Source: Haloarcula hispanica ATCC 33960
Lineage (GTDB): Archaea; Halobacteriota; Halobacteria; Halobacteriales; Haloarculaceae
DNA length: 64,000 nucleotides
Direction of reading: 5' to 3'
Assembly: GCF_000223905.1 (NCBI RefSeq)
Contig: NC_015943.1
Location: forward strand, 248,001-312,000
Below are positions 9,322-18,388 of the stretch, piece by piece; positions within the stretch are counted from its first letter, which is position 1; each line of letters opens with the position of its first letter. The notes beneath the pieces were generated by a model, which searched no databases, was not told the DNA's origin, and was given only the letters and a program-made list of their open reading frames with translations. The position numbers and the translations under genes are program-made.

Positions 9322-9425
9322 AACTTCCTCGTCAAGCCGGTTGACGAGGAAGTTAAGGAGTTGGTACTCGTGAATTTCACTGTCTGCTTGCTGCTGTTTG
9401 CTAGGCACATTCGCAGCAAGCAGAC
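9322..9425. repeat. Two consecutive strong hairpins
   Basis: The first is a perfect 14-bp inverted repeat with a 5-nt loop (arms AACTTCCTCGTCAA 9322-9335 and complement 9341-9354). The second has 13-bp perfect arms (GTCTGCTTGCTGC 9382-9394 and complement 9413-9425). They lie 58 bp before the CNNM gene. They could form structured leader RNA or be ends of a lost mobile element. Confidence 0.6.
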
Positions 9426-9482
9426 GTCTCAACTAACCGGCTTTGTGAGGTCCTAAATCTACATAGAGCGTCCGACTCCGGC

Positions 9483-10607
9483 GTGTCAACAATAGATTTA
9501 GATAATGCCCGGAGAAACCAGGATTTGATGGCTATCTCGCTGGTAACGTGGCTCCGTCTGTTCGGTGGTGTCGCCCTCCTTCTGGGAAACAGCTTTTTCG
9601 TCACGACCGAGTTCGCGATGACCCGCGTCAGGCAGTTCGAGGAGGCGGAGTTTCTCGGTAATGGACGTGGACTTGAACGCGCCTGGAACATGACCAAGCG
9701 GTTGGAGATATTTCTCACAGGCTGTCAGGTGGGGATCACCATCTGCAGTGTCGGCCTGGGAGTGGTCGCTGAACCGGCCGTCACAGCAGTCCTGGGACCG
9801 CTACTGGGTGCAGTTGGCGTCACCGGCGGCGGACACACGACACTGTCTGTCCTCCTCGCGTTGGTCGTTGTCAATCTCATGCACGTTATTGTCGGCGAGC
9901 AGGCACCCACGTATCTGGGGATCGAGCGTGCCAAGTTCGTCGCCAGGTACGGTTCGGGCCCGCTGTACGCCTGGACAAAGCTCATGTATCCGGTAATCAT
10001 CTCGGCGGACTGGGTGGCGAAAACGTTGCTGGGCCTCTTCGGCGTTGAGATCTCCCGTTCGTGGACCGAATCGGAGGCCGAAAGCGATCTCGCAACTACT
10101 CGGGCCGAACTGCGTAGCGAAATGGGCGAGTCGCTCAGCCGACTCGATATCCCTGAAGAGCGACGGACTGAAGTTATCAACGCTCTCGACATCGGCGCGA
10201 CGACGGTCAGTGAGATCATGGTTGACCGCAGTGACATCGTCGCGCTCTCGACGACTGACGACTTCGAGACGAACATGGACCGGATCGACGGAATGCCATA
10301 CGTCCGCTTTCCGTTGATCGAAGGCTCACTGGACTCGTTCGTGGGTGTTGTCTACGCGCCGACGGTGCTGCACAACTACGAAGCGCTGGATTCGGGGACG
10401 ACCACACTCGAAGAACTGGCAACCTCGCCGCTAACTGTCGCTGCTGAGACGACTATCAGTGACTTCATCGACCGGTGTCAGGCCGAAAGTCAGGAACTCG
10501 CCCTCGTGGTTGCAGACGACGATGTCGTGGGTCTCCTCACCGCGACAGACGCCTTCGAGGCAATCACCGGTGAACTCGAAGACCCGATGGATCGCGCGGC
10601 CGAGTGA
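9483..10607 (+). CDS. CNNM/CorC (DUF21)-family membrane protein, probable Mg2+ or metal efflux
   Basis: The 374-residue protein has the DUF21 transmembrane domain (about residues 18-200) with the family's start (LLLGNSFFVTTEFAMTRVR), a glycine-rich helix (GCQVGITICSVGLGVVAEP) and VNLMHVIVGEQAPTYLGIERA, which matches the conserved E-x-x-P-K-like segment. A cytoplasmic CBS-pair-like region follows (about 235-365, TVSEIMVDRSDIVALS...DDDVVGLLTATDAFEAITGE). Family members handle magnesium or other divalent ions. The terminal CorC_HlyC domain of bacterial relatives is missing. GTG 9483 is used as start; ATG 9528 is an alternative. Confidence 0.85.
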   Translation: MSTIDLDNARRNQDLMAISLVTWLRLFGGVALLLGNSFFVTTEFAMTRVRQFEEAEFLGNGRGLERAWNMTKRLEIFLTGCQVGITICSVGLGVVAEPAVTAVLGPLLGAVGVTGGGHTTLSVLLALVVVNLMHVIVGEQAPTYLGIERAKFVARYGSGPLYAWTKLMYPVIISADWVAKTLLGLFGVEISRSWTESEAESDLATTRAELRSEMGESLSRLDIPEERRTEVINALDIGATTVSEIMVDRSDIVALSTTDDFETNMDRIDGMPYVRFPLIEGSLDSFVGVVYAPTVLHNYEALDSGTTTLEELATSPLTVAAETTISDFIDRCQAESQELALVVADDDVVGLLTATDAFEAITGELEDPMDRAAE

Positions 10608-10693
10608 CTGTCAGCACAGGCACATCATCGTCAATGTGTACCGAGAGTTCGATGACCTCTCCAGTATCCCGACTCTAGATTATAACGTCGTTA

Positions 10694-11548
10694 TCAGAAC
10701 CACTCGCGGGCCTTCAGGCGAGCCGTTAGCTGGACGCTCTTGCGGAGTCCGCGGCGGACGACACCGCCCGAATTCGGCACGCCCTCTCCGTCTTCGTACT
10801 CCAGTCCCCGGACGACCGTAACGGGGATCTGTTCGTCCGCCTGTCCGAACAGCAACGCCGACCCGGCGGTGAGTTCGTCTGCGACGAGGTCGACACCGCC
10901 GACCTTCGGCTCTCCATACAGGTCAGTCTGTCCGAAGTTGTTATCGATCGCCTCGATCCCTGAGCACCCGATCGCCAGATCCATCGAACCCGGGCCGGCA
11001 ATTTCCGAGTCGGCCAAGACGACAGCCACATCTGCGCCAGTCTGTGCCTCGATTCCCTCGCGGAGGCGACGGGCACTCTCGTCTGGATCTTCAGGTAGTA
11101 ACGTCATCATCCCGTCCGGACTGTTTGACCAATCGACACCCGCGTTCGTACAGAGTCGACCGTTCCGCTCGGTCACGAGCATCGCTGGGACCTCAGCAAG
11201 TGCCTCCTGTGCCGCTTCGGGGTCTACGGCATGTTCCAACAGCACGTCTTCGCCGACCTCTGCAATCGGGATCGCACCGATGACCTCGCTTTCGTCGTAG
11301 ATGACGGCCACTTCTCGCGGATCGATGCCGGTGATGTCTGCCACCTGGTGGTCGCGGTCAGTGACTTCGACCTCGTCGGCTTCAACGAGTCGGTTCTCGG
11401 CGAACGAGACGACCTTCGCGGTGACGACGACGATGTCACCGTCTGTCAGGGGATACTCTGCAGCCGCTGTCTCGACGATCCGGTCGACGAGGTCGTCGTT
11501 CGGTTCGACTTGCCCGATATTAAGTCCGTGGAACGTTAGTTCCGTCAT
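10694..11548 (-). CDS. CofE-like protein (coenzyme F420-0:gamma-glutamyl ligase family), divergent active site
   Basis: The start is taken at ATG 11548 (MTELTFHGLNIG), giving 284 residues; the frame is open further upstream but that part has no family likeness. It matches the CofE fold in several places: GDIVVVTAKVVSFAENRL, LREGIEAQTGADVAVVLADS, DLAIGCSGIEAIDN, VDLVADELTAGSALLFGQAD and VTVVRG. CofE adds glutamates to coenzyme F420. In true CofE the stretch after the ADS/SDT position holds a conserved F-G-R-P-W-R motif; here it reads ADSEIAGPGSMD, so the motif is absent. This may be a paralogue with another substrate. It is transcribed towards the CNNM gene and away from the amphi-Trp gene. 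Confidence 0.78.
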   Translation of the reverse strand: MTELTFHGLNIGQVEPNDDLVDRIVETAAAEYPLTDGDIVVVTAKVVSFAENRLVEADEVEVTDRDHQVADITGIDPREVAVIYDESEVIGAIPIAEVGEDVLLEHAVDPEAAQEALAEVPAMLVTERNGRLCTNAGVDWSNSPDGMMTLLPEDPDESARRLREGIEAQTGADVAVVLADSEIAGPGSMDLAIGCSGIEAIDNNFGQTDLYGEPKVGGVDLVADELTAGSALLFGQADEQIPVTVVRGLEYEDGEGVPNSGGVVRRGLRKSVQLTARLKAREWF

Positions 11549-11735
11549 CAGTTGAAGATCGGAAACAGCACACTTCAACGCTGAGACGATTGCACATCGC
11601 TGGGAATAGACGAGACGTTCTTCGAAACGTGTCCCACTCAGTGTACCGGCGGTATCGGGCAGTCGACGGAACGTAATCACGTCGCACCCACACGGCAGGC
11701 GGCTTTATTGGTGCAGGCTGTGTATCGATTCCTGT

Positions 11736-12023
11736 ATGCCCGAAGAAGTCCTGTTCAAGTCAGAAAGTGATCAGAGCCGAGAAGAGATCGCATCGTACCT
11801 CCGGAAAGTCGCGGATAATCTCGACAGCGGAAACGCTATCAACCTGAAAGCAGGCTCCGAGTCCGTAACGCTGGATCCCCCTGCCCGACCGACCTTCGAG
11901 GTCAAAGCCGAACGTGAAGGGCCGGCAGACAATATGACGGAGCTAAGTGTCGAGTTCGAACTCGAATGGGACGAAAATGATGGCGAGGAGGGCGGCGGAA
12001 GTGGTCAGTTAGAAATCGAGTAA
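11736..12023 (+). CDS. Amphi-Trp domain protein
   Basis: The 95-residue acidic protein begins at ATG 11736. It contains the amphi-Trp pattern: SREEIASYLRKVADNLDSGNAI, then paired strands INLKAGSESVTLDPP and a C-terminal VEFELEW. The domain is small, is found mostly in haloarchaea and some bacteria, and has no firmly known role. The Gly/Glu tail (GEEGGGSGQLEIE) is probably disordered. It stands alone, divergent from the CofE-like gene. Confidence 0.85.
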   Translation: MPEEVLFKSESDQSREEIASYLRKVADNLDSGNAINLKAGSESVTLDPPARPTFEVKAEREGPADNMTELSVEFELEWDENDGEEGGGSGQLEIE

Positions 12024-12138
12024 TCACGCCAACACACGCTGGGAAGTCGATTCAGCGGAACCTATCTAAAACAAATGAAGTCGCTGTGCTGTCCGGTCTC
12101 TTTAACTCTTCCTCCTGTTTCTGTCTGGGGGACTGCGT

Positions 12139-13032
12139 TTACGATACAATCTCTTGGATGTAGAGGTGGGCGTACGCGCTCGCCCACACGATTGAAAGTA
12201 GGTCTCCAACGCTTGTAGAGAACACACGCAAAACAGGCGTCACCGAAGCGACGCCCGTCCCTATCTCGGGTAGATAGAGGTTGCTTACACTCCCGATAGC
12301 GATCACTGCGATGAGCACGAACTTCCGACGGTAGTTCGTCGTAATCTGCCAGCTAATCCGAAGTGATTTGAGAGGGCCATATTGGCCGATAACGCAGGCC
12401 TCCGGTGCGAACCAGAACTTGAACAGCAAGCCGAGAAACGGCACGGCAAAAACGAGCGCACCCACCGCCGCAACCACGGGAAAGCCAACTAGATCTGCGG
12501 GATTTCCCGGAATAGCGCCAGCAAGGAGGAGTAGTGGCAGAAACAGAAAGAACGGAACCGTCATTACAGAAAAAACGATAAGCAGTGTTACGCCAATCAA
12601 CGCCGGTGTCCGGGTGATACTCCGATGGACTCCTTCGCGTATCGTTACAGAGTTATCAGTCAGTTCTCCGGCGACAATTGTTCCCACATAAGCTCGAATC
12701 AAGATTATGAACACAAACGCCGTGAGAGCATCGAATACGCCGATTACAGGCATCGGGAGCCCGTTGATGATGTCCGTCTCGAGAAGTCGGTTGGCCAAGA
12801 TAGTCACACCCGCGAAGGCGATGATCGAGGGGTAGGAGCGAAACAGGCGAACGGACCAGACCAATGCATCAAGGACGGTCCGATTGGTGGTCGTCGTCTC
12901 GATGTTTCGGCATTCGAGACAACCACAGCCATCGATATCTTCCCGTGACTTGATCGTTGGTGCCACGTCACACTCGCTTGTGTCGTCACTGGTAGAAGCG
13001 CTTCGGACTGGGGGGTCGGTGTGTTCGCTCAT
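12139..13032 (-). CDS. Multi-pass membrane protein, haloarchaeal DUF7847-like family
   Basis: The 297-residue protein has a polar N-terminus with a CGCLECRN motif (about 33-41), possibly a metal site. Five to six hydrophobic helices follow between about 70 and 290, with the family-like segment CVIGQYGPLKSLRISWQITTNYRRKFVLI. It resembles the proteins at 13570-14376 and 17534-18388, so three relatives lie within 6 kb. Its start overlaps the stop of the upstream helix-turn-helix gene by 4 bp, so the two are cotranscribed. The function is unknown; a membrane or stress role under control of the neighbour is inference. Confidence 0.78.
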   Translation of the reverse strand: MSEHTDPPVRSASTSDDTSECDVAPTIKSREDIDGCGCLECRNIETTTTNRTVLDALVWSVRLFRSYPSIIAFAGVTILANRLLETDIINGLPMPVIGVFDALTAFVFIILIRAYVGTIVAGELTDNSVTIREGVHRSITRTPALIGVTLLIVFSVMTVPFFLFLPLLLLAGAIPGNPADLVGFPVVAAVGALVFAVPFLGLLFKFWFAPEACVIGQYGPLKSLRISWQITTNYRRKFVLIAVIAIGSVSNLYLPEIGTGVASVTPVLRVFSTSVGDLLSIVWASAYAHLYIQEIVS

Positions 13033-13481
13033 TCGGCAGTGATGAACTGTGAGACGGATTCGCCGATAGCGAGTAAAACCGAGGGGGGACCAAGCAGCGA
13101 AGCGAACGATTTGAACGCACGTTTGAGACTCGGGCGGTCGTCCTCAGTGCCGAGAAAGAGGAGTGTCGGGTCCTCTGATACGACGTATACACTCATCTCA
13201 CGGCCTTTCTCCGAATAGCAGGTGTCAGTCACTTCGATTACGCCAGCCGATTCGAGATTCTCCAAATGATAGTGAACGTTCTGCAGGCTCTGGCCGAGTT
13301 GCTCAGCGATCCGTGCCGGTGTCGCTGGCGTTTCGTTGAGCAGTTGGAAAATCTCGTACGCAGTCTCGGAGGACAACGCTTCGATTACCTCCCGTGTCGT
13401 GTCGTCATCGAGACTCAAGATAGCGGGGTTATCACTTCGTTCGACGGCGGCGTCAGTTTGTGTTGGAAGAAGTCGTGCCAT
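13029..13481 (-). CDS. Winged-helix (ArsR-type) transcriptional regulator
   Basis: Start chosen at ATG 13481 (MARLLPTQTDAA), 150 residues. Residues about 25-95 form a winged helix typical of haloarchaeal ArsR-like regulators (SSETAYEIFQLLNETPATPARIAEQLGQSLQNVHYHLENLESAGVIE). The C-terminus (SLLGPPSVLLAIGESVSQFI) is hydrophobic, perhaps membrane-associated. It overlaps the next gene by 4 bp, so it probably regulates its own operon, including the membrane protein. Confidence 0.85.
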   Translation of the reverse strand: MARLLPTQTDAAVERSDNPAILSLDDDTTREVIEALSSETAYEIFQLLNETPATPARIAEQLGQSLQNVHYHLENLESAGVIEVTDTCYSEKGREMSVYVVSEDPTLLFLGTEDDRPSLKRAFKSFASLLGPPSVLLAIGESVSQFITAE

Positions 13482-13569
13482 GTGTGTGAGTAGCTGCTGT
13501 GGCTGGAGCACGGGATCTGACCCGGCTGGTTGCTGTTCGAAACTATCGGTTGTAATTGTTGGTCGGTGT

Positions 13570-14376
13570 TTATGTTGATTCCGGGACAGCAGTCAATCGC
13601 AAGTAATAGGCCGTGTAGACCGTATAAAAGTACGCGAAGCCGACTGAAGACAAAGCGATCCCAAGAGGGAGCAAGACGGTCATCGGAATCCCTATCTCAA
13701 TCGGTAATACGTCAGCCGGTCCAGCGTCCGTCAGCGTCAACCGGACGAGATATTCGGGGATGAAGAAGGCGTTCAGCAGGACACTCCACGCCAGCGAGAA
13801 TCCAACGACGCTTCTGAGATTTGAGCGGACGAGTGCAACACTTTTTCGGAACGCATCAGTAACACTCTCGTTCTCGATGACAATCGCAGTGTCGTAAAAC
13901 TGCACGAACATAATGACAACGAGGATGGACAGCAGCCAGATGAGTATAGATCCGACGCCGGCGACGAAGGCAGCCATCTCGTTAATTGGGGCGAGTGCCA
14001 TCGATCCGATACCGAGGATGAACCCGATAAATCCGAGTCCGACAGCGGTCCCGAACACGATAAGTATGAACAACACAGTTGCGAGGAGAAGTGGGAAATA
14101 ATGTGTTCGCCCTTCAATGAAAAACTGGGTGAACGACGCGTCTACTCCTTCGATTGCGGTCTGTGCGGTGCCGATGAAGCCACCGAGAACGAACGGGAAC
14201 ACAATGAGCCATACGAGAGAGACACCCGCTGACAGTAGTGGTGATTCGATCAGATGATCCACGTACTGGAGTTGACTTACGGCCCCGATGAGGAGCCCGG
14301 CAACGAACAGGATCGGGTTTTCTCGGAGGGCAGCGGATCCGTCTTTGAATGCGGAGACTGTCACCATTGTGTTCAC
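13570..14376 (-). CDS. Six-helix membrane protein, haloarchaeal DUF7847-like family
   Basis: The 268-residue protein is hydrophobic throughout, with about six helices. The segment AIVIENESVTDAFRKSVALVRSNLRSVVGFSLAW is the conserved amphipathic stretch also seen in the paralogue at 12139-13032 (SLRISWQITTNYRRKF) and at 17534-18388 (VTALRQSYHRSQGQG). It lies 89 bp upstream of the regulator gene in the same direction and may belong to the same unit. ATG 14376 is used; ATG 14367 is equally possible. Function unknown. Confidence 0.78.
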   Translation of the reverse strand: MNTMVTVSAFKDGSAALRENPILFVAGLLIGAVSQLQYVDHLIESPLLSAGVSLVWLIVFPFVLGGFIGTAQTAIEGVDASFTQFFIEGRTHYFPLLLATVLFILIVFGTAVGLGFIGFILGIGSMALAPINEMAAFVAGVGSILIWLLSILVVIMFVQFYDTAIVIENESVTDAFRKSVALVRSNLRSVVGFSLAWSVLLNAFFIPEYLVRLTLTDAGPADVLPIEIGIPMTVLLPLGIALSSVGFAYFYTVYTAYYLRLTAVPEST

Positions 14377-15348
14377 GAATTACTGTCGTCGGGTATTAGG
14401 TCGAGCGTAGTATCAAAATCAGATTTGAGCATTTTGAACGGTAGTACAGGCGACGAGTACCGATCTCGCCAACGCTCGGTGGGGTAGTCATCGAGCCACC
14501 TTCTGGTGGCGGGACGGTGGAGCCTCTGCAGTTGTCGGATGGATAGACTGTAACTCTGAATCACAAGTATTTTTGATACCAAGCACGTACTGAATAGTTG
14601 GGTTCTGGTCCCCACTCCACTTCCCCCCTGAATCGTATCCGATTCACCGATCGGCCCGGATCCAGAACCCGTTGTCGTAGATGACGGCTTCCAATGGTGT
14701 GTAGCACGCCGCTCCCCCCAGCTGCACATCATCTCCCCAAGCCTTTGCTGCTTGGACCGTCGGAGTCGTGCAAGCGTGTCTCATTGAAGTTTATCGTTGA
14801 GTGAGTTGTGTAATCGGAAAATCGACAGACAGCGTGGGGGTGACACAAGCGTTTTCGTGGCCACTCGTATCAGGAGCAAGTGGGTTCCGTGCCCTGTCCA
14901 ATTCCATTGGACTCACCCATCCCATCGATTGTTTCAGGGTAGAGCCCGTCGTCGAAGTAGACGACTTCGGATGGTGCGTTGCAGACCGCTTCTCCCACCC
15001 CTATCCACCATTCTGCTGGTGTACACAGCGGAGCCACGGGGTAGTGTGTACGTCCAAGTGCGTACGCCACTGGAAACATCGGTAGGGTGGTAGAGCTGGC
15101 CACTATTGTGAATGGGTTGATGCGTGGTATTTGCTACCGTGGTTCCACAAAGGCTATTTATGTGGCGTCTGTCACAACCGAGTGGGTTCTGGTCCCCGCT
15201 TCGAGCTCCCCTGACTGCTGGTCGTCTGACTGGGTTTCCCGGGTCCAGAACCCAGCCGTGCCTCTGACATAGCAAAGTGGTGGGCGCTACGCAAGGTGCC
15301 CATTGCAGCCCACCATTTCCCTCCAAACGAACGGGCAAATATCAGTTC
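14377..15348. repeat. Gene-poor region with three diverged copies of a ~290-bp unit
   Basis: No convincing gene is seen. Three places share a related block: about 14598-14720, 14880-15010 and 15182-15310. Copies one and three share GGGTTCTGGTCCCC and an inverted CCAGAACCC about 60 bp later. Copies one and two share related minus-strand reading (GGAACYTPLEAVIYDNG and GEAVCNAPSEVVYFDDG) before they diverge. This looks like a decayed tandem gene array or repeated noncoding unit. Frames are interrupted, so no CDS is called. Confidence 0.45.
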
Positions 15349-15879
15349 CTATCTCTCCTCACAGTCGTCGACGCTAGCCACCATGTGAGACTGCGTCCTT
15401 TCGAATCCGAGCTTTTCGTAGAAGGCGATGGCTCGCTCGTTGTCTACGTGCGGATCGAGACTGAACTCCTCACATCCGGCTTCGCGTGCCCAGTCTCTGA
15501 GACGGTCGAACAGGTCCTCAGCCAGTCCGGTTCCACGATACGGTTCGCCAACGTAGATGTCACAGATGAACAGTCGGTCGGGGCGGTCGAAGACACTCGG
15601 CGCTTCGTCGGCTTCGGCCGCGATATACCCGGCAAACTCACCATCAGCATCGGCGAGTGGGGTCTCGTCGGTGAATCCATCGACGGCGATCCACGTTCGA
15701 TACTCCTCCGAATCGAGTCGATCGACGCGGAACGGGAGTTCCTCCGCGACGAGGTCGACGTCGTCGGCGAGTGAGAACGTATCGACAGTCCCTTCGAGTT
15801 CGCGGTAGTACGGTAGCCAGAGTTCCTCGATAAAGCGCCGGACAGCAGGCTCGTTTGCTGAGAGTTCCACAATCTCCAT
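15349..15879 (-). CDS. GNAT-family N-acetyltransferase
   Basis: Start taken at ATG 15879 (MEIVELSANEPAVRRF), 176 residues. The acetyl-CoA-binding motif A is clear (DIYVGEPYRGTGLAEDLFDRL, with R-G-T-G), followed by motif B (LDPHVDNERAIAFYEKLGFER). It should transfer an acetyl group from acetyl-CoA to an amine; the substrate is not predictable. It is a single gene facing left. Confidence 0.88.
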   Translation of the reverse strand: MEIVELSANEPAVRRFIEELWLPYYRELEGTVDTFSLADDVDLVAEELPFRVDRLDSEEYRTWIAVDGFTDETPLADADGEFAGYIAAEADEAPSVFDRPDRLFICDIYVGEPYRGTGLAEDLFDRLRDWAREAGCEEFSLDPHVDNERAIAFYEKLGFERTQSHMVASVDDCEER

Positions 15880-16212
15880 ACCTGTCCGGACCAGTCGCGC
15901 CACTTATTTGTTGTTACTCTCGGGGTGACGATGACTTTGAGAGCAAGAAAGCTGATTGGCGGAGCGTATCCAACGGCAGAGCCAATAGAAGGAGCACCTG
16001 TCCTGCACCTGCTGATTGATGTTCTGCTCATTTGCTACGTGCTCGCTCCCCGAGTCAGTGAGACAACAGTATGACTCGGTCGAGGACCACGAACGTCACC
16101 CCAGATTTGAACTGGCCCATCATTTGAGACTAACTGACAAATCCTTTGATTGCCTTGAAAAACAGTGTCTCGTTGACGCGTCCCTCCTCTATGGACGGTC
16201 AATATGGCCTTC
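15880..16212. other. Intergenic region, nothing recognised
   Basis: This 333-bp stretch between the GNAT gene and the 4-helix membrane protein contains only short frames without protein-like composition. No repeat or RNA gene was seen. Confidence 0.6.
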
Positions 16213-16620
16213 TCACGGAGCCGATGTTCTGTACAAGTAGATGGCACAGAGGGCGAGGATGGCCTCAGCTACCTTCGCTGCGACGGCCAGCGGATTCAGG
16301 TTCCCCTGCATATAGAACGCGTCAAAGCTGAAACCCTGGAACACAAACAGTGCGAGAATGGTGACAATGGCGTATCCCGCAGCGACAAGGTACAGCTCGG
16401 GTCGCCAGTACCGGCTACTGTACAGGAGGACCCCGCCAAGAAATCCAAGCCCATTCAGAATAAACAGCGTCCCCAATGTCTGACTGAATCCCATGACCTG
16501 TGGACCGAGCAGTAAGTGGATGCCAGCAGTGGTAAGCGTAGCTACGATTGCGAGGTACCCTACTGGATGCGATGGGAGCGTAAAAAACGAGTCTTGTCGT
16601 TGTGTCGTTTGAGCAACCAT
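16213..16620 (-). CDS. Four-helix membrane protein, haloarchaeal conserved hypothetical
   Basis: The 135-residue protein has four predicted membrane helices: VGYLAIVATLTTAGIHLLLG, LGTLFILNGLGFLGGVLLY, LVAAGYAIVTILALFVFQG and AVAAKVAEAILALCAIYLY. A short polar N-terminus precedes them. The pattern matches a widespread haloarchaeal small membrane family of unknown role. It is a single gene starting at ATG 16620. Confidence 0.75.
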   Translation of the reverse strand: MVAQTTQRQDSFFTLPSHPVGYLAIVATLTTAGIHLLLGPQVMGFSQTLGTLFILNGLGFLGGVLLYSSRYWRPELYLVAAGYAIVTILALFVFQGFSFDAFYMQGNLNPLAVAAKVAEAILALCAIYLYRTSAP

Positions 16621-16990
16621 ACTGAGTAATTGTCACTGAAGTGTATTAAATCCATGTGAGTTTTTCGACATTACGGGAGCAGGCAGAACGGATATGATCG
16701 GCTGCGTTCCTGGTTCAGCACTGGAGTGAGACGTTATCTGTCCGTTCGACTGTCTCATCGAATGCGGAGACAGGCCAGTACATCAGCACAATCAACTACC
16801 AGTACTGTGTCCGACGACCGTATCTTCCTCAGCGGTAATACGTCCCGTTTTCTGCATGGGTCTTCTGGCCCCTCATCAGCAATCTCAACCTGAATCACTG
16901 ATTCGATCTCGATTTATCAACTCTGGCCGTGACACTCGGATGAGACAATCGGAATGATATTCTGTTTCCTGTTGGAACACGATCCTACGG
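16621..16990. other. Intergenic region, nothing recognised
   Basis: This 370-bp region separates two divergent genes. It probably holds both promoters. No further gene, repeat or hairpin was recognised. Confidence 0.6.
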
Positions 16991-17485
16991 ATGGTCTCCC
17001 GTCGAACAATCGCGCTCCTCCTCGGATCGGCGCTTGTGATTGGTTATGTCCAGTATGATACCGTCTCTGGACCCTTCAAACCTACACTGACTGTGGAAAA
17101 CAACGACACGACAGCGTATCAACTGTCAGCGTACACTGTCGAAAGCAGAGAGCAGGCGATGTACCTGAATTTCGAGGTCACGACCAGAGATGGCGAACAC
17201 AGGCTCAAGACGCTCTCGCAGTTGATCTGGCCGGATGGGGATCGAAACGTCACACTCGCTGACGATGGGGTCCCCACGCAACAGATCACCGTCGCTCCCG
17301 GCGAGACGGTGACGACCACGATTGATGGGTGGACGCGTGGGGACGTGACAGTGTACCTCGGCGAGAAAGTCGCCGATAACGGGACGCACGTCTACACTAG
17401 AGTACGAACGTGTCCCAGAACTGGTCAGGAACACAGTTTGACCGTCGAGGAAGCTGGAACCAGTGGTAGCGCAACCTGTGCCTGA
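16991..17485 (+). CDS. Membrane-anchored or secreted hypothetical protein
   Basis: The 164-residue protein starts at ATG 16991. It has a basic N-terminus and one hydrophobic helix (about 6-22, IALLLGSALVIGYVQY), then a beta-rich extracellular part with many Thr and Asn-glycosylation-type sites (NDTT, NVT, NGT). Two cysteines near the end (CPRTG and C-A at the terminus) might pair. The pattern, including VAPGETVTTTIDGW, resembles small beta-sandwich exported proteins. No function is recognised. Confidence 0.65.
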   Translation: MVSRRTIALLLGSALVIGYVQYDTVSGPFKPTLTVENNDTTAYQLSAYTVESREQAMYLNFEVTTRDGEHRLKTLSQLIWPDGDRNVTLADDGVPTQQITVAPGETVTTTIDGWTRGDVTVYLGEKVADNGTHVYTRVRTCPRTGQEHSLTVEEAGTSGSATCA

Positions 17486-17533
17486 GTGATGCGCTAGTGA
17501 CGATCCACAACAGCGAGACCGCTCACAAACGTA

Positions 17534-18388
17534 TTACCGCCTCTCGCCCGGGCGTGCATCCCTCGATTCGATCTGGTTGGCCGGGATCGCCGCTGTCCCA
17601 CGAGAGCCGGTCGAAAAGACGGTTCCGATCGCCACAGAGTGGATCGGTGCCACTACCGCAGTACTCAGAAACCCGCCGGCGACCGGCACGGTCGCGAGAC
17701 CCCAGTAGGCGAGACCAATGACGATGATGAGGCCGCCGATGGTCATGCCCTGACCTTGTGATCGATGATAGCTCTGCCTGAGTGCCGTCACAAAGCCACG
17801 TCCGGTGACTAGCAACGCCGGAAGCAGGAACAGACGGGTCAGAACGAACAGAGCAACCGCCAACAGCAGCAGTCCGAACAGGAAACCAGTGATATCCACC
17901 GAGAAACCGCCCAACAGCTGCGGGATGGAGACGACCGCAGCCAGCGCGATAAGATACCTGCTCAACGCACGGGGACCTGAGTGGGTATCGAGGACTCGTG
18001 TAATCGTCACCCAACCGGCGATCCCGACTGCGAGTGGAACGAGGGCTTCGAGCCCCACAGCCCAGAGGAGATACCGTGTTTCGAGGTCGACCAACGCACC
18101 AACGTGTCGGGCCGTTCGTGCAGTCCCTTGCGGGAACACTGCGTAGTTGACACTGACCGATTGACTGAGCGCGTCGGTTGGTGCCATTGGAATTGAATCG
18201 TGCTGGCGAAGCCAGTCGACGAGTGCAACCAGCACACCAACGACGGCGAATGGGACAGCGAGCACAGGGTCGCGACGAATGCGCCCGAGCGCGGACTTGA
18301 GAACGCCCAGAGTAGACAGTCGAGGCGTCGGGGATGGGTGTCCAGGTGAAGACACCCTTTCGCTTCCAGCCCCCTCTTTTCGGGGCAC
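17534..18388 (-). CDS. Six-helix membrane protein, DUF7847-like family
   Basis: The 284-residue protein begins at GTG 18388, which overlaps the stop codon of the upstream beta-propeller gene by 1 bp, so translation is coupled. It has about six hydrophobic helices and the family's amphipathic stretch between helices (RGFVTALRQSYHRSQGQGMTIGGL). Two relatives lie at 12139-13032 and 13570-14376. Its pairing with a secreted beta-propeller suggests work at the cell envelope, but the role is not known. Confidence 0.78.
   Translation of the reverse strand: MPRKEGAGSERVSSPGHPSPTPRLSTLGVLKSALGRIRRDPVLAVPFAVVGVLVALVDWLRQHDSIPMAPTDALSQSVSVNYAVFPQGTARTARHVGALVDLETRYLLWAVGLEALVPLAVGIAGWVTITRVLDTHSGPRALSRYLIALAAVVSIPQLLGGFSVDITGFLFGLLLLAVALFVLTRLFLLPALLVTGRGFVTALRQSYHRSQGQGMTIGGLIIVIGLAYWGLATVPVAGGFLSTAVVAPIHSVAIGTVFSTGSRGTAAIPANQIESRDARPGERR

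Noticed and set aside
14598-15254. tRNA-like stem GGGTTCTGG...CCAGAACCC
   Set aside because: No D-loop, anticodon stem or T-loop (GGTTCRA) pattern follows, and the arms are too long for an acceptor stem. It is a plain inverted repeat.
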